Shown here one piece after another: positions 46,289-54,903 of a DNA stretch of 64,000 nucleotides. The stretch is from Ignavibacteriales bacterium (GTDB taxonomy: Bacteria > Bacteroidota > Ignavibacteria > Ignavibacteriales > Ignavibacteriaceae). The notes under the pieces are model-generated. The model saw only the letters and a program-made list of their open reading frames with translations. It was not told the origin of the DNA and searched no databases. The stretch lies in the NCBI GenBank assembly GCA_016707115.1, contig JADJIH010000001.1, positions 806,001 through 870,000 on the forward strand, in the 5' to 3' direction. A program made the position numbers and the translations under genes. The stretch's first letter is position 1. Every line of letters starts with the position of its first letter.

Positions 46289-47529
46289 TGAAAAAGATTT
46301 TTACAAATGCTTCACAGATAGTTACCGCAAAAACCGGTGGTAAGAATTATAAACGAGGTAATGAATTATCAGAACTTGAAGTAATCGAAAATCATTCCAT
46401 ATTTTGTGAAAATGGAATTGTTAAAGACATCATTCCAAATTATGCAGTGAATAAATTTGTTGCTGATGAAAAAATAAACTTGAACGGTAAAATTATTCTG
46501 CCTGGTCTGATCGATTGCCATACACATACAGCTTTTGCAGGATCACGTGCTAATGAGTTTAAAGAAAAAATTGCAGGCGTACATTATGAAGAAATTGCAA
46601 AACGTGGCGGCGGAATAAATACTACAGTTACTGCTGTTAGAAATTCTTCACTAACTGATCTTGTTGAATTAATGAAACCAAGAGTGCAGGAATTTATTGC
46701 ACAAGGTGTTACAACTTTAGAAATAAAAAGCGGTTATGGACTCGATTTCGAAAACGAAATTAAACTGCTTCACGCAATTAAAATAATTAACGAAATTTTT
46801 CCAATTGATATAGTTTCAACTTTTCTTGGTGCGCATACTTTTCCACCGGAGTTTAAAGATGACCATTCCGGTTATGTGGATTTAGTTGTTAATAAAATGA
46901 TTCCGCATATCGCAAAAAATAAACTCGCAGACTTTTGTGATGGATTTTGTGAATCAACTGCTTTTACTTCTAAAGAAATTGATAAAATTTTTACCGTTGC
47001 GAGCAATGCGGGATTAAAATTAAAACTTCACACCGAACAATTTAATAATGTTGGCGGATTGGATGTAGCATTAAAACACAAAGCAACAAGTGTGGATCAT
47101 TTAGAGGTATTGCTTGCAAATGATTTTTCTAAGTTTACAAATTCCGAAACAGTTGCGGTGCTTCTTCCCGGTGTTTCCCTGTTTCTTGATTATCAATTTG
47201 CACCTGCAAGAAAACTAATTGAGAATAATGCAATAGTTGCACTTGCCACTGATTACAATCCAGGCTCATCTCACATTTTAAATCTCCATTTAATTATGAG
47301 TCTTGCTGCAATTAAAATGAAAATGAAGATTGAAGAAATAATTAATGCGGTTACAATCAATGCTGCAAAAGCTTTAAATCGTGAACAGAGCGTTGGAAGT
47401 ATTGAAATAGGAAAGAAAGCAGACTTTGCTGTTTTTAATACCACTGATTATTCAGATATAGTTTATAATGTTGGAAGAAATCTTTTATCACACACGATTA
47501 AAGATGGTGAGATAATTTTTCAGCATTAA
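46288..47529 (+). CDS. hutI: Imidazolonepropionase
   Basis: Third step of histidine degradation: 4-imidazolone-5-propionate to N-formimino-glutamate. It has 413 residues and an amidohydrolase fold. The metal motif His78-x-His80 is in GLIDCHTHTAFAG, followed by the substrate loop KRGGGINTTVTAVR. Further metal and active residues are in TFLGAHTFPPE, KLHTEQFNN and ALATDYNPGSS. hutU, hutH and hutG are not in this window. It is the second gene of the transcript that starts at the SPOR lipoprotein. Confidence 0.96.
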   Translation: MKKIFTNASQIVTAKTGGKNYKRGNELSELEVIENHSIFCENGIVKDIIPNYAVNKFVADEKINLNGKIILPGLIDCHTHTAFAGSRANEFKEKIAGVHYEEIAKRGGGINTTVTAVRNSSLTDLVELMKPRVQEFIAQGVTTLEIKSGYGLDFENEIKLLHAIKIINEIFPIDIVSTFLGAHTFPPEFKDDHSGYVDLVVNKMIPHIAKNKLADFCDGFCESTAFTSKEIDKIFTVASNAGLKLKLHTEQFNNVGGLDVALKHKATSVDHLEVLLANDFSKFTNSETVAVLLPGVSLFLDYQFAPARKLIENNAIVALATDYNPGSSHILNLHLIMSLAAIKMKMKIEEIINAVTINAAKALNREQSVGSIEIGKKADFAVFNTTDYSDIVYNVGRNLLSHTIKDGEIIFQH

Positions 47530-47530
47530 T

Positions 47531-47620
47531 GTCATCACGATCCCGATTTATCCGGAGAAGTGATCTGTTATATTCTTAGTTAGCTTATAGATTGCTTCGT
47601 CGTTAACTGTTCGCAATGAA
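47531..47620. repeat. Dispersed GATTGCTTCG-type palindromic repeat
   Basis: GTCATCACGATCCCGATTTA at 47531 and the downstream ATAGATTGCTTCGTCG...TCGCAATGA belong to the GTCATTGCGA / GAAGCAATC family of intergenic palindromes. A better-preserved copy is at 54203-54299. It fills the gap between the convergent hutI and Ig-like lipoprotein genes. Confidence 0.65.
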
Positions 47621-47629
47621 AAACACTTT

Positions 47630-49351
47630 CTATTCAAACACAATATTATAATCTGTAACACTCCAGCGGGGACGAAGTTTTATTGTATCAGGGACAAAAT
47701 AAAATTCTTCGGAATATCTAAATGGCTCCGGATAACCCTTGTCGAAAGTTCCGCTGCTGTCTTTATCAGAATAGATCCACATCGAATATATTCCGGCATC
47801 TATTCTTTCAAATTTATAAGCTGATGTTTTATCCGGAACAGCGGTAAAAAACTTTTTAGCATCTTTCGAATCCTGTAAAACAACTACAACATTATTCTTT
47901 GTAGTTGTTAATTTACCTGAGATTCCGGTAAATTCAACACCGGTTATTGTTTGAAATTTAAGTACGAATGTCGAATCAACTTTATTTCCGGCAGCATCAG
48001 AAAAATAATTTAAGTCTACTTTTATTTGATAATTCTTTTCAGGTTTCAAATCCATTTCAGGCTTTAAAGAGATTGTAGCATCATCAATAAAACTTAAATT
48101 ATAACCAATTTTATTTTTTGATGTATCGGTAAACTGTATTGCATTTTTAATTTCTTTGTTAGCAATCGCTTCATCAAAGAATAAAAGTATTTCCGGATTC
48201 TTAAAATCAGTTGAGCCATTTCTACCTGGTTCAGTTTTAATAAGTTTTATTGCTGTTGTATCGGGTTTATCAGATACAACAAAGCCAGTGGATTCATTTT
48301 CAAAAATATTACCTTCCAAATCCTGCAATATTTTTGCAACCAAAAAGTAACTATTCTCCGTGTTCAATTTATTTTTATGAACCAAAACAAATTCTTCTTT
48401 CTTAGATTTGTTTCGATATGAAAAATCGATCGGATAAACTTGATCCAAAGTAGAATCAATAATTTGAAAATTATTTGCAAGGTAAGAAGCAGAATCACAC
48501 TCTTCACTCAAAGTAATTACCAAATGGTTGGAATCAGTCATTACTGTTCCGAGTAAGCGAGGTTTTACGGTATCAACTTTCATCATAAAGAAATTCAATC
48601 CGGAATAAGTTGAATCCGTGTTGATTAAAGAAATTTCTTTACCTGGTATTCCTATCAAATCCTGATCAGCCTGATACAGTAAATCACGAAATTCATCATT
48701 AACCGCAAACACACGATAAACAGATTCAGCTAATCCGTTGAGATTGTAGGTACCATCTTTTCCTGTCTGTGAAAGATAATCCGGTTTTCTTGCAAGATAT
48801 TTCGTTGTGTCATCAGCATATTTGTATGCAAAAATCAAAGTACCTTCAGCATCTTTTCCGTATACTTTTCCACCTATACTTCGCTTATCAATCTTATCGC
48901 CCGTCGCAAATGAAAATGAATAGGAGTTTAACATTCTGTTTTTATTGTTCACATCAACAACATCAGTTCCGATTGTTACAACATATGTTAAGCTATCTTT
49001 TAATCCATTTGGAAACCCGATTTCAACCGATGTGCCGCTCCAATTAATTTCAAGTTGTTCATCAATTGCCGGAGAGATAAAAATTGCCTCTTTGAATGAG
49101 CGTTTATCAACATATTCAGAAAATTCAAACTCTATATAGTCACCTTCAAAATTGGTTGTTCCATTTTCGGGATAAGAAAAAATAATTTCAGGTGGAATCA
49201 AATCGACCTCTCCCCCGCCCGGAGGTAATTGGTTTGCACAACCTATTAGGAAGGAAACTGAAAATATAATTAAATAGAGTTTTACCGCAATCCTCGGGCT
49301 TTTTTTTTTTTTTTTTTTTTTTGGGGGTTTTTTGACTGAGAAATCAACCAT
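47630..49351 (-). CDS. Ig-like (Big_5/SbsA-type) lipoprotein with homopolymer-encoded N-terminus
   Basis: 573 residues from the ATG at 49351. The longer frame to 49465 only translates intergenic repeats. The N-terminus reads MVDFSVKKPP, then seven Lys from a 23-base A run, then a signal segment with the lipobox SFLIGC. Mature domains: a Big_5 Ig-like domain (IPPEIIFSYPENGTTNFEGDYIEFEFSE), a carboxypeptidase-regulatory-like fold, a second Big_5 domain (IKLIKTEPGRNGSTDFKNPEILLFFDEAI) and a C-terminal beta domain. No ATG, GTG or TTG lies in frame between the A run and the lipobox, so expression requires translating through the tract. It is probably an outer-membrane lipoprotein; the function is unknown. 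Confidence in the domain part is high, in the start low. Confidence 0.8.
   Translation of the reverse strand: MVDFSVKKPPKKKKKKKSPRIAVKLYLIIFSVSFLIGCANQLPPGGGEVDLIPPEIIFSYPENGTTNFEGDYIEFEFSEYVDKRSFKEAIFISPAIDEQLEINWSGTSVEIGFPNGLKDSLTYVVTIGTDVVDVNNKNRMLNSYSFSFATGDKIDKRSIGGKVYGKDAEGTLIFAYKYADDTTKYLARKPDYLSQTGKDGTYNLNGLAESVYRVFAVNDEFRDLLYQADQDLIGIPGKEISLINTDSTYSGLNFFMMKVDTVKPRLLGTVMTDSNHLVITLSEECDSASYLANNFQIIDSTLDQVYPIDFSYRNKSKKEEFVLVHKNKLNTENSYFLVAKILQDLEGNIFENESTGFVVSDKPDTTAIKLIKTEPGRNGSTDFKNPEILLFFDEAIANKEIKNAIQFTDTSKNKIGYNLSFIDDATISLKPEMDLKPEKNYQIKVDLNYFSDAAGNKVDSTFVLKFQTITGVEFTGISGKLTTTKNNVVVVLQDSKDAKKFFTAVPDKTSAYKFERIDAGIYSMWIYSDKDSSGTFDKGYPEPFRYSEEFYFVPDTIKLRPRWSVTDYNIVFE
49300..49322 (-). 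repeat. 23-base homopolymer in a coding region
   Basis: T23 on the plus strand (A23 in the coding strand), flanked by G5 and T6. It is inside the predicted start region of the Ig-like lipoprotein. At exactly 23 bases the upstream ATG is in frame with the lipoprotein signal; a change of one or two bases would take it out of frame. Confidence 0.9.
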
Positions 49352-49360
49352 TAAATACAG

Positions 49361-49480
49361 ATTTCTCACTTCGTTCGAAATGACATACTTCTTTTTCACT
49401 AAACATTTTGTCACACTGAGCCTGTCGAAGTGTGACCTCATAACAATTGTTCCATCCCTCGACAAGGTCAGGATGACATG
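49361..49480. repeat. Cluster of three dispersed palindromic repeats
   Basis: Three units lie head to tail: 49361-49386 (ATTTCTCACTTCGTTCGAAA, the GTCATTTCGAACGAAG type), 49409-49436 (TGTCACACTGAGCCTGTCGA, closing GTGTGACC) and 49452-49480 (CCCTCGACAAGGTCAGGATG). They fill the space between mltG and the Ig-like lipoprotein gene and produce misleading open frames in several phases. Confidence 0.8.
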
Positions 49481-49510
49481 TGGATTTATCTAAAGTTTCG
49501 TTATCAATTA

Positions 49511-50539
49511 CTAGTTCTGTTCTTTTAACCATTTTCTGTACTGCGCAACATTCTTTAAATGATCTGAATATGATTTGGCAAACTTATGTCCGCCATTTCC
49601 ACCGGCTACAAAATACAAATAATTATTCTTTTCCGGATATAACGCTGCCATAATTGCGTTCTTACCGGGATTATTAATTGGTCCCGGCGGTAAACCAGAA
49701 TATTTATAAGTATTATAAGGAGATTCAATTTTTAAATCAGCATAAGTTAACCTTCGCCATCCACCTGGCAATAAATATTGTATAGTAGGATCAGCCTGCA
49801 AGCGCATACCAATTTTTAACCTGTTGTGGTAAACTGCAGAAATTGTTGGCATTTCATCAGCAAGATTTGTTTCACCTTTTATGATTGATGCAAGTGTTAA
49901 AACCTGGTGAACTGTTAACCCGATTTTCTTTGCTCGTTGCTTTAATGAATCCGTAAAAAAATCTGTAAAACCTTTGTAGAATATTTGCAATGCTTCTTCG
50001 GGTGAAGTGTTTTCATACATCTTGTAAGTTTTAGAAAACAAATATCCTTCTAGCGATGATGTATTTAATCCTAATGATTTTATAAACTCTTTATCCGTTG
50101 CAAGATTTACAAATGCCGTGGAATCAATCTTAATATCTCGCCTTACTTTTGCACTAAGCCATTTGATTGTCTGTCCTTCATTTATTTTTACTGCTCTTAA
50201 ATAATCTGCGGGACCGTTAACAAATAAATCCAGTAAATCTAAATAACTTAAGTCATTCGGAATTTTATACCTTGCAGCTTTTACTTTAGTCTGTGCTCCG
50301 TAAATAAAACCTGCAACTTTAAAGTTAAACTTACTTGGAATAATGGATTCCTCGTAAAGTCTTTCTGTTACGCTGGTAAATGATTCACCGTCTTTTATCT
50401 CAAAAGTAAATGGTGCAGGTTTATCAAAATGGTTGGCTGTAAAAAAGGTTATGTAACCAATTATAACCAGAATAAAAAAAACAGCTAATACAATGACCAA
50501 CTGCGCTTTGCTGAAAAGATTAGATATGGCTACCTTCAT
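49511..50539 (-). CDS. mltG: Endolytic murein transglycosylase MltG
   Basis: Membrane-anchored lytic transglycosylase that cuts nascent peptidoglycan and may set glycan chain length. It has 342 residues with one N-terminal helix (12-34). A LysM-like subdomain is followed by the YceG catalytic domain. The catalytic Glu223 is in SIIKGETNL; the common sequence is EKET, so the residue two positions before the Glu is changed but the Glu is kept. LQADPTIQY, SPYNTYKYSGLPPGPINNPG and NYLYFVAGGNGGHKFAKSYSDH are diagnostic. The small membrane protein gene lies 21 bases upstream. Confidence 0.95.
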   Translation of the reverse strand: MKVAISNLFSKAQLVIVLAVFFILVIIGYITFFTANHFDKPAPFTFEIKDGESFTSVTERLYEESIIPSKFNFKVAGFIYGAQTKVKAARYKIPNDLSYLDLLDLFVNGPADYLRAVKINEGQTIKWLSAKVRRDIKIDSTAFVNLATDKEFIKSLGLNTSSLEGYLFSKTYKMYENTSPEEALQIFYKGFTDFFTDSLKQRAKKIGLTVHQVLTLASIIKGETNLADEMPTISAVYHNRLKIGMRLQADPTIQYLLPGGWRRLTYADLKIESPYNTYKYSGLPPGPINNPGKNAIMAALYPEKNNYLYFVAGGNGGHKFAKSYSDHLKNVAQYRKWLKEQN

Positions 50540-50560
50540 TTGCAGTTTATATAGAAATTG

Positions 50561-50794
50561 CTAGCTAAGATTACTAGCTCTATAACTTCTAGATTTTAGA
50601 GCAATTGTACTTTCTCTCATTTTATAAAAGAGTGATACAAACCATGCACCTGCGGGAGTTAAAAATAAAGATAGTACAATTACATAAGTCAAATTGTGAG
50701 ATAAGCTTTCAAAGTTTTTTAGTGCCATCCAAAACATTAACCCTAAGGCAGTTGATGAACACAATGCCAATATTATCAAAAGTATTACATTCAT
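50561..50794 (-). CDS. Small two-helix membrane protein
   Basis: 77 residues. Two hydrophobic segments (3-24 and 34-58) are separated by a short polar loop, and a basic C-terminal tail (KMRESTIALKSRSYRASNLS) is probably cytoplasmic. No family is recognised. It is 21 bases upstream of mltG on the same strand, so it may be co-transcribed with it. A short frame like this could be spurious, but the composition is that of a real membrane protein. Confidence 0.55.
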   Translation of the reverse strand: MNVILLIILALCSSTALGLMFWMALKNFESLSHNLTYVIVLSLFLTPAGAWFVSLFYKMRESTIALKSRSYRASNLS

Positions 50795-50877
50795 TTTAAT
50801 AATTCCTCAAAATGTTATTTGCAATATAAAGCAGTTACGGGAAATTATTTATCAAAGTGTGCAGAATTTTAGTCTAT

Positions 50878-51480
50878 TTACTTATTACCAGTAAGCAAAA
50901 ACACTGGATATTTACCATGTGGTTTTTCATCAATGCTTGCGGTTATAATTTTAACATTCTTAAATCCGGCTGCAATTGCTTTATCCTGAAAAGCTTTTCT
51001 TTCAAATCCAAGATGAAAAACACCAGTATCCTCTGTATGAAAACTTCCATCTTCAATATCAAGATCAGAAATTGCAATTATGCCATTATCATTTAGCATT
51101 GTGTAAAAATCATTAAACATTGCCTGTGTATCTTCAATATGATGCAACGTCATTGATGAAATTATTCCATCAAACTTCATATCCATTTTTGTTTTTGTTA
51201 AATCCAATTGAAGAATCTCAACTTCACAATCCAGGTTTTTTATTTTTTCACTTAACTGTTTTGTCATTGATTCCGATACATCAACCGCAGTTATTTTTTT
51301 TACAAACGGAGCCACTCTTTCTAACAGCAAACCTGTACCGCTGCCAAAATCCATTATGTGCATATTTTTATTAAACGGAATGCTGCTTAAAATAGAATTA
51401 GCAATGTTATCTACATTACTAACTCTGTTTACATCTTTATCATAGCTCTCTGCTTTTTTTTCAAAATAATCGTTGCTCAA
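50878..51480 (-). CDS. Class I SAM-dependent methyltransferase
   Basis: 200 residues, TTG start. The SAM-binding motif I is IMDFGSGTGLLLERV, the acidic loop is ITAVDVSESM, and motif IV is FDGIISSMTLHHIED. The overall pattern is that of the UbiE/small-molecule methyltransferase group. The substrate cannot be inferred. Upstream on the same strand is the MazEF module, ending 67 bases away. Its downstream neighbour is the small membrane protein gene. Confidence 0.87.
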   Translation of the reverse strand: MSNDYFEKKAESYDKDVNRVSNVDNIANSILSSIPFNKNMHIMDFGSGTGLLLERVAPFVKKITAVDVSESMTKQLSEKIKNLDCEVEILQLDLTKTKMDMKFDGIISSMTLHHIEDTQAMFNDFYTMLNDNGIIAISDLDIEDGSFHTEDTGVFHLGFERKAFQDKAIAAGFKNVKIITASIDEKPHGKYPVFLLTGNK

Positions 51481-51547
51481 ATTGTATTACCTTAATTTTG
51501 TTTTAAAAAAATAAACATCAAGAAAAGACAAAACTCAAATTATAATT

Positions 51548-51868
51548 TTATTCAGCAAACATTTCTTTTAATGCAATTAGTACTTTTGTCTGAGTTGCCC
51601 CATTCAGAGTATCAACTTTTTTAAATAGTCTTATTTTATCAACAGTTCTTATTTGATCTAATACGATTTGTCCCTGCCTGCCTTCAACTTTGCAAGGAAT
51701 GCGAGTGGGATAGTTACGAAGTTTTGAAGTGATTGGTGCAATAATAACGGTTGAGATGTTAAAGTTCATTTCATTAGGTGAAATTATTACACAAGGTCTA
51801 GTTTTCTTTATTTCACTTCCAATAGTTGGATCCAGATTAACAAAATAAACACTGAAGCGAGAAAACAT
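51548..51868 (-). CDS. mazF: MazF/PemK-family toxin (mRNA interferase)
   Basis: 106-residue type II toxin that cleaves single-stranded RNA at short sequences. The fold is marked by GSEIKKTRPCVIISPNEMNF, VIIAPITSK, then GQIVLDQIRTVDKIRL, which holds the conserved Asp/Arg region. RPCVI contributes the catalytic Arg and ITSK the conserved Thr. The start abuts the antitoxin stop (TAAATG), the usual arrangement for coupled toxin-antitoxin translation. The cleavage sequence is unknown. Confidence 0.92.
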   Translation of the reverse strand: MFSRFSVYFVNLDPTIGSEIKKTRPCVIISPNEMNFNISTVIIAPITSKLRNYPTRIPCKVEGRQGQIVLDQIRTVDKIRLFKKVDTLNGATQTKVLIALKEMFAE

Positions 51869-52129
51869 TTACCACTCCCACTCTTCTTTATCCCAACTTG
51901 TAGCTTTATATAAAGATTGAGGTTCCATCAAAACATCGTCTTTATTTTTTGCCATTTTCTTAAAAGCAGAATCCCAATTTGCACGGTTAGTAGTAAGTGA
52001 CTTAATGATTATTTGACCGTCGCCAATTTCAAGTTCAACTTCATCAGTCAGTCCGCTATCCTGAATAACTGATTTGGGAATCCTGATTCCTCTTGAATTA
52101 CCAATTTTTACAACTTTAGTTATCATCAT
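51869..52129 (-). CDS. mazE: AbrB/MazE-family antitoxin
   Basis: 86 residues. The N-terminal AbrB-type swapped-hairpin domain (ITKVVKIGNSRGIRIPKSVIQDSGL) binds DNA; the acidic, Trp-rich C-terminal tail (ATSWDKEEWEW) would fit the MazF groove. It is the first gene of the module and a perfect 14-base palindrome sits 27 bases upstream of its start, consistent with autorepression. The module is inserted between the methyltransferase gene and tsaD on the same strand. Confidence 0.93.
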   Translation of the reverse strand: MMITKVVKIGNSRGIRIPKSVIQDSGLTDEVELEIGDGQIIIKSLTTNRANWDSAFKKMAKNKDDVLMEPQSLYKATSWDKEEWEW

Positions 52130-52155
52130 AAACTTTCATAAATTTTCGTGGGCAC

Positions 52156-52169
52156 AATGTAATTACATT
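52156..52169 (-). promoter_or_regulatory. Candidate MazE operator
   Basis: AATGTAATTACATT is a perfect 14-base palindrome in the 79-base gap between tsaD and mazE. TA-module antitoxins of the AbrB fold commonly bind such palindromes near their promoter. The assignment is by position and symmetry. Confidence 0.5.
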
Positions 52170-52208
52170 TGGAATTATATTCAAGTCTCAATTTACCTTC
52201 GAAACTAT

Positions 52209-53225
52209 TTATATCTCCAAAAAATGATTCTCACTCAATGCAGGAAAAGGTTTACAGGAAAGTGTATCTCTAACTCCATTTTCGTATAGTGATTTAGCTC
52301 TGAATGCAATCATAGCAGCATTATCACCACAGAATTGAAGATCAGGAATAACAATACTCTTTTTATATTTTTCTGCAAGCCTCGTTATTTCTGATTTTAG
52401 ATAAGCATTAGCTGCAACTCCGCCAACAACAGAAATTGTTTTAACTTCGTATAATTCTAAAGCACGTTTTACATTTCTTGATAAAGCTTTAACAGCAGCA
52501 ACCTGAAAAGATGCAGCAATATCATTTTTATCTTGCAAAGAAAATTTATCAACTCCGCCTTGTGATTGAACATAACGAAGCACTGCGGTTTTTAATCCGC
52601 TGAAAGAAAAATTTAATTTTTGTTTTAAATCCGAAACAGGAAAATCAATTTTATTTCCATCACCAAGCTTTGCAGCATTTTGTATTTTCGGTCCACCGGG
52701 ATAACCTAAACCTAAAAGTTTTGCAACTTTGTCAAATGCTTCACCCGCCGCATCATCAACTGTACTGCCGAGTTTATAAATTTCCGAAAAACTTTTTACA
52801 AGAAGTAAAAGAGTATGTCCACCTGAAACAACCAAACATAAAAACGGAAACTCAGGTTTTTGCGGCATCAAGAAACCTGAAAAGATATGTCCTTCAATAT
52901 GATTAACACCAATAAAATGTTTATTCGATCCGAAGGCTAACCCTTTTGCATAAGTTAATCCAACAAGTAAAGCACCAATTAAACCTGGACCAGCAGTAGC
53001 GGCAATTAAATCAATATCACTTAGTTCTATGTTTGATTTTTTTAATGCATCTTTTACTAAAGGATTAACAATTTGTAGATGTGCACGGCTCGATAACTCT
53101 GGTACAACTCCACCGTATTTTGTATGAAAATCCTGAGAAGCAATTAAATTGGCAGTTAATTCTTCATCCTTTAACACCGCAACAGAAGTTTCATCGCAAG
53201 AACTTTCAATCCCTAATACAATCAT
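52209..53225 (-). CDS. tsaD: tRNA N6-adenosine threonylcarbamoyltransferase
   Basis: Transfers threonylcarbamoyl to A37 of ANN-decoding tRNAs, with TsaB and TsaE. It has 338 residues. The nucleotide-binding opening is LGIESSCDETSVAVL and the metal-binding His pair is His109-x3-His113 in GVNHIEGHIFSG. SGGHTLLL, DDAAGEAFDKVAKLLGLGYPGGP and SVVGGVAANAYLKSE are family hallmarks. It starts in a four-base overlap with the stop of the proline dehydrogenase gene. Confidence 0.98.
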   Translation of the reverse strand: MIVLGIESSCDETSVAVLKDEELTANLIASQDFHTKYGGVVPELSSRAHLQIVNPLVKDALKKSNIELSDIDLIAATAGPGLIGALLVGLTYAKGLAFGSNKHFIGVNHIEGHIFSGFLMPQKPEFPFLCLVVSGGHTLLLLVKSFSEIYKLGSTVDDAAGEAFDKVAKLLGLGYPGGPKIQNAAKLGDGNKIDFPVSDLKQKLNFSFSGLKTAVLRYVQSQGGVDKFSLQDKNDIAASFQVAAVKALSRNVKRALELYEVKTISVVGGVAANAYLKSEITRLAEKYKKSIVIPDLQFCGDNAAMIAFRAKSLYENGVRDTLSCKPFPALSENHFLEI

Positions 53226-54127
53226 CTTCTTCCAAAAGTTAAAAAGCTTTTAGCAATAGTTCCTGCAACAGAAGGATTTTCTTTTAATCTTCTTACCGAG
53301 TAAGCATACCAATCTTTACCAAACGGAACATAAATTCTGATCTTATAACCATCAGAATTTATTTTATCACGCAAATCTTCACGCACACCCAGCAACATCT
53401 GGAACTCAAATTTATCCTTTGCAATGTTTTGTTCTTTAATGCGAGTATAAGCCGAATCAATCAAAGGTTTGTCGTGAGTTGCAATACCAACGTAATTTCC
53501 ATCTTTAAACATCTGATCAAGAATTTTTAAGTAATTATCCCGCACTTCCTGCTTGCCTTTATAAGCTATTGCTACGGGCTCAACATAAATACCTTTACAT
53601 AACCTATAATTGGTTCCAATTTTATTTAGTGCAACAACATCATCGAAAGATCTTCTCATATAAGATTGAATTACAACACCAACATTTTTATAATCCGTAT
53701 ATATTCGTTTATAGAGATTAATTGTTTTATCTGTAAATGGTGAGTCTTCCATATCAATACGAACAAAGTTTTTATACTCAGCAGCTTTTTTTACAAGCTC
53801 AAGAATTTGTTCGTAAGCAAATTGTTCATCAATTGCTAAACCCATTTGTGTTGGTTTGATGGAAAGGTTTGCCATCAATTTATTTTTCTCGATAGCTTCT
53901 AAAACTTCTAGTGCTTCATTCTTACATTTTATTGATTCTGATTTATTTGCAACGGACTCGCCAAGCACATCCATTGTTGCATAAATACCTTTTGCATTTA
54001 ATTTTTTTACGAAGTCAACTGCATCCTGAAGTGTTTCACCTGCTATATATTTTTTAGAAAAGAATCCAACCACCGGTTTTGGCATTAGTTGAACTACACG
54101 AACGATAAGATTATTGAAAGCATCCAC
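53222..54127 (-). CDS. Proline dehydrogenase (monofunctional)
   Basis: FAD enzyme that oxidises proline to pyrroline-5-carboxylate, electrons going to quinone. It has 301 residues, the size of the monofunctional form. KGIYVEPVAIAYKGKQEVRDNY and the C-terminal VPFGKDWYAYSVRRLKENPS (the conserved R-R-x-x-E substrate motif) identify it. VRIDMEDSPFTDKT is a further barrel strand. GTG start with AAGGAG six bases upstream. The P5C dehydrogenase partner is not in the window. It is translationally coupled to tsaD. Confidence 0.93.
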   Translation of the reverse strand: MDAFNNLIVRVVQLMPKPVVGFFSKKYIAGETLQDAVDFVKKLNAKGIYATMDVLGESVANKSESIKCKNEALEVLEAIEKNKLMANLSIKPTQMGLAIDEQFAYEQILELVKKAAEYKNFVRIDMEDSPFTDKTINLYKRIYTDYKNVGVVIQSYMRRSFDDVVALNKIGTNYRLCKGIYVEPVAIAYKGKQEVRDNYLKILDQMFKDGNYVGIATHDKPLIDSAYTRIKEQNIAKDKFEFQMLLGVREDLRDKINSDGYKIRIYVPFGKDWYAYSVRRLKENPSVAGTIAKSFLTFGRR

Positions 54128-54152
54128 AACAAACTCCTTTAAAATTGCTTTC

Positions 54153-54160
54153 CAAATTTA
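54153..54160 (-). promoter_or_regulatory. Possible promoter -7 element of the proline dehydrogenase gene
   Basis: Read on the minus strand the bases are TAAATTTG, a full match to TAnnTTTG, about 26 bases upstream of the GTG. The -33 region is only T-rich and has no TTTG. Confidence 0.35.
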
Positions 54161-54202
54161 GTGTATTTTATTGATGGAATAAAAAAGATTTTTAATATTA
54201 AG

Positions 54203-54299
54203 GTCATTGCGGGTGAATATTCGAGTGAAGCAATCTCAAAATTACTTTACAAAAGCTTTATAGATTGCTTCACCCCGATAAATCAGGGATTCGCAATGA
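54203..54299. repeat. Inverted pair of GTCATTGCGG / GATTGCTTC repeats
   Basis: The left arm GTCATTGCGGGTGAATATTC runs on to GAAGCAATCTC, and the right arm AGATTGCTTCACC runs on to TTCGCAATGA. The two arms are imperfect reverse complements around a 25-base AT-rich centre, able to form one long hairpin. The element abuts the coaE stop codon. Confidence 0.8.
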
Positions 54300-54884
54300 T
54301 TAAATAATTCCGAGTGTAATAAGAAGCAGATTAAATTTTGATTTCAAATCTTCAATCGAAGTATCGTTTGAAAAAATAAAATCAGCACGCTTCTTTTTCT
54401 CTTCTTCCGGAATTTGATTTGCTTCACGCTTACAAAAATCTGCTTCACTAATTCCGGATGAGATCTTTCTTGCTAATCTTAATTCTCTTTGGGCGGTAAT
54501 TAGAATTACATAATCAAACATCTTTTCCATATCTGCTTCGTAAACTAAAGCAGCTTCTAAAAATACAATCTTATTTGTTTTTTGTAATTCAGAAATCGAT
54601 TTATCAATACTATCAATTACTCTTGGATGAAGTATAGATTCTAATATCTGCAGTTTAACCGGATCAATAAATACAATTTTTGCTAAGTAACTTGTATCTG
54701 GTTTTTTATTTTTAAATGATTTATCACCAAATTCTTTTATTACTAAAGCATGAACTTTTTCATCATTCTCTAATATTGTTTTAGAAATATCATCGGCTTT
54801 AAGTACCGGATATTTTGCATCCTCAGCAAACTTTGAGAAAGTACTTTTACCTGAACCAATGTTTCCGGTTATTGCTATTTTCAT
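54300..54884 (-). CDS. coaE: Dephospho-CoA kinase
   Basis: Last step of CoA synthesis, phosphorylating the ribose 3'-hydroxyl of dephospho-CoA. The 194-residue protein starts with the P-loop GNIGSGKS (7-14). LKADDISKTIL contains the catalytic Asp and ILHPRV binds substrate. The C-terminal part contains ISEADFCKREANQIPEEEK, the usual lid and adenine region. Its stop is followed immediately by the palindromic repeat at 54203-54299. The upstream gap to rny holds another repeat pair. Confidence 0.95.
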   Translation of the reverse strand: MKIAITGNIGSGKSTFSKFAEDAKYPVLKADDISKTILENDEKVHALVIKEFGDKSFKNKKPDTSYLAKIVFIDPVKLQILESILHPRVIDSIDKSISELQKTNKIVFLEAALVYEADMEKMFDYVILITAQRELRLARKISSGISEADFCKREANQIPEEEKKKRADFIFSNDTSIEDLKSKFNLLLITLGII

Positions 54885-54903
54885 AATTTATATTTTGATT
54901 TAT

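Noticed and set aside
49352..49465. N-terminal extension of the Ig-like lipoprotein to 49465
   Set aside because: The extra 38 residues translate repeat sequence (VISNEVRNLYL and similar) and precede the signal peptide; ATG at 49351 is more credible.
49344..49532. 62-residue open frame upstream of the Ig-like lipoprotein gene
   Set aside because: Its translation (TCHPDLVEG, TLRQAQCDK, CHFERSEKS) is the typical product of palindromic intergenic repeats, not a protein.
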